Assembly (NCBI RefSeq): GCF_041228405.1
Contig: NZ_CP133888.1
Span: 1,860,001-1,924,000 of the forward strand
Origin: Salinilacustrithrix flava
GTDB lineage: Bacteria; Actinomycetota; Acidimicrobiia; Acidimicrobiales; Salinilacustritrichaceae
Length of the DNA: 64,000 bases
Reading direction: 5' to 3'
A program made the position numbers and the translations under genes. This document shows, one piece after another, positions 62,865 to 64,000 of the stretch (positions within the stretch are counted from its first letter, which is position 1; each line of letters starts with the position of its first letter). The notes under the pieces are model-generated. The model saw only the letters and a program-made list of their open reading frames with translations. It had not been told where the DNA came from and made no database searches.

Positions 62865-64000
62865 ATGGCTCGTCCCACGTTCCGCTACTCGCGCTGGGAT
62901 GGCACGCAGGTCGGCTTCGATCTCGATGCCGACGCGATCTTCGACGAGATCACCGACGACCTGCTGTACCACGGCGACCTGAACGCCGCCCTGCGCCGGC
63001 TGATGCAGCAGGGCTTCGAGGACGATCAGGGCAACGACGTCCAGGGCATGCGCGAGCTGATGCAGCGGCTGCGCGACGCCCGCCGGGAGCGGCTGGAGAA
63101 CTCGAACCTCGGCGGCGTGTACGACGAGATCGCAGAAGCCATCCGGGAGGTCGTGGACCAGGAGCGTGGTGCGCTCGACCGGCGCCTCGACGAGGCCCGC
63201 GAGTCGGGTGACGCCCGCCAGCAGGAGCTGGCCGAGGCCACCACCACCGAGAAGCACATGCACCTCGACATGCTCCCGTCGGACCTCGCCGGCCAGGTCC
63301 AGAGCCTGTCGCAGTACGACTTCGAGTCCTCCGAGGCCCAGCAGCGCTTCGAGGAGCTGATGGACCAGCTCCGCCAGCAGCTGGCCCAGCAGTACTTCGA
63401 CCAGATGGCCGGGGCCATGTCCAACCCCGACCCGGCGGCCATGCAGCGCACCAAGGACATGATGGCTGCGCTCAACGAGCTGCTCGAGAAGCACCAGCGG
63501 GACGAGGACACCCCCGAGGACTTCCAGCGGTTCATGGACGAGTACGGGGACTTCTTCCCGGAGAACCCCGAGAACGTCGAGGAGCTCCTCCGGGCCATGG
63601 CCGAGCGCATGGCCCAGATGCAGGCGATGCTCAACTCCATGACGCCCGAGCAGCGGGCCCAGCTGCAGGGCCTCGCCGAGCAGCTGCTCGAGGACATGGA
63701 CCTCAACTTCCTGGCCAGCCAGCTCGGCCAGAACCTCCAGCAGATGTTCCCCCAGCTCGACTGGGACAAGCAGTACGACTTCTCGGGCGACAACCCCATG
63801 GGCTTCGCCGAGGCCGCGCAGATGATGGCCGAGCTCGGCGACCTCGACCAGCTCGAGAACCTGATGCAGTCGGCCACCCAGCCGGGCGCGCTGGCCGAGG
63901 CCGACCTGGACCGGGCCCGGGAGCTGCTCGGCGACGACGCCGCCCGGTCCCTCGAGCAGCTGTCGAAGCTGGCCAAGCAGCTGGAGGAGGCCGGGCTCAT
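62865..64000 (+). CDS. VWA-associated (CoxE-like) protein, partial at window end
   Basis: First 378 codons, open to the window end. RPTFRYSRWDGTQVGFDLDADAIFDEITDDLLYHGDLNAALRRLMQQG is the conserved opening of actinobacterial VWA-domain proteins that pair with MoxR ATPases. Then comes a long helical, Gln/Glu/Met-rich stretch with many coiled-coil-like repeats (residues about 80-300). The VWA domain itself is expected downstream and is not in the window. Partner of the ATPase at 56057-57472, although separated from it by six genes. The long opposite-strand frame here is a shadow. Confidence 0.75.
   Translation, partial: MARPTFRYSRWDGTQVGFDLDADAIFDEITDDLLYHGDLNAALRRLMQQGFEDDQGNDVQGMRELMQRLRDARRERLENSNLGGVYDEIAEAIREVVDQERGALDRRLDEARESGDARQQELAEATTTEKHMHLDMLPSDLAGQVQSLSQYDFESSEAQQRFEELMDQLRQQLAQQYFDQMAGAMSNPDPAAMQRTKDMMAALNELLEKHQRDEDTPEDFQRFMDEYGDFFPENPENVEELLRAMAERMAQMQAMLNSMTPEQRAQLQGLAEQLLEDMDLNFLASQLGQNLQQMFPQLDWDKQYDFSGDNPMGFAEAAQMMAELGDLDQLENLMQSATQPGALAEADLDRARELLGDDAARSLEQLSKLAKQLEEAGL

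Noticed and set aside
63026..64000. Long Ser/Arg-rich open frame opposite the VWA-type gene
   Set aside because: It is the antisense of a Gln/Glu-rich coiled region. The forward frame has a leaderless promoter and a conserved N-terminus.

Overview
The window is 64 kb of very GC-rich, densely packed chromosomal DNA with no rRNA, tRNA, insertion sequence, phage gene or CRISPR array that I could see. Gene content (three-gene B-type succinate dehydrogenase, SigB/SigF-type sigma factor with partner-switching regulators, TreX-TreY-TreZ trehalose genes, YqhQ/DUF1385, PopT/DUF368, a DUF6458 membrane protein, an Eis-like acetyltransferase, an LPXTG protein) together with the many start codons placed 6-9 bases after a TANNNT box point to a free-living aerobic high-GC actinobacterium. 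Acidimicrobiia is my best guess, by inference only.

Layout. 1-2 kb: end of guaA and an LPXTG surface protein. 2-10.6 kb: a TetR regulator divergent from a tightly overlapped operon of two sulfatases (one fused to a DJ-1/PfpI domain), a DhlA-like haloalkane dehalogenase and three small accessory proteins. This looks like a catabolic cluster for a sulfated and/or halogenated compound. 11-18.5 kb: a Glu/Leu dehydrogenase-like protein, PcrA/UvrD helicase, a DUF1707-membrane-cyclase fusion, an acyl-CoA synthetase and a five-domain cold-shock/HPF ribosome-hibernation fusion. 18.7-25.3 kb: glgX-treY-treZ, turning alpha-glucan into trehalose, with a SigF-like promoter. 26-32.3 kb: sucCD, a cell-wall amidase, a zinc-ribbon/SPOR-like membrane protein, purN-purH. 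32.3-34.3 kb: a SipW-type signal peptidase with a DUF5305-like domain and its probable small secreted substrate. 34.5-40 kb: Eis-like acetyltransferase, folD-metF, then a DNA methyltransferase paired with a putative nuclease-like protein. 40-48.4 kb: SMP-30-like, aldehyde dehydrogenase, APH-like kinase, YqhQ, a 19-residue membrane microprotein, malate dehydrogenase, Fpg/Nei glycosylase, SCP2-like and AttH-like proteins. 48.4-56 kb: PopT, an SGNH hydrolase, sdhCAB and a family 2 glycosidase. 56-64 kb: a MoxR ATPase and a VWA-type partner, separated by a complete SigB-type stress module (sigma factor, two HATPase regulators, STAS antagonist, SpoIIE phosphatase).

Genes that work together: sucCD, sdhCAB and mdh are TCA-cycle genes; purN/purH and folD/metF share one-carbon folates; the stress sigma module probably drives the trehalose operon; amidase, PopT, YqhQ, SipW and the LPXTG protein belong to the envelope.

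The most interesting items are the methyltransferase/nuclease-like pair, the sulfatase-DJ-1 fusion operon, the cold-shock-NTF2-HPF fusion, the SipW-DUF5305 pair, a 19-base repeat found only at convergent gene ends, and the leaderless promoter pattern, which I used to choose many start codons.
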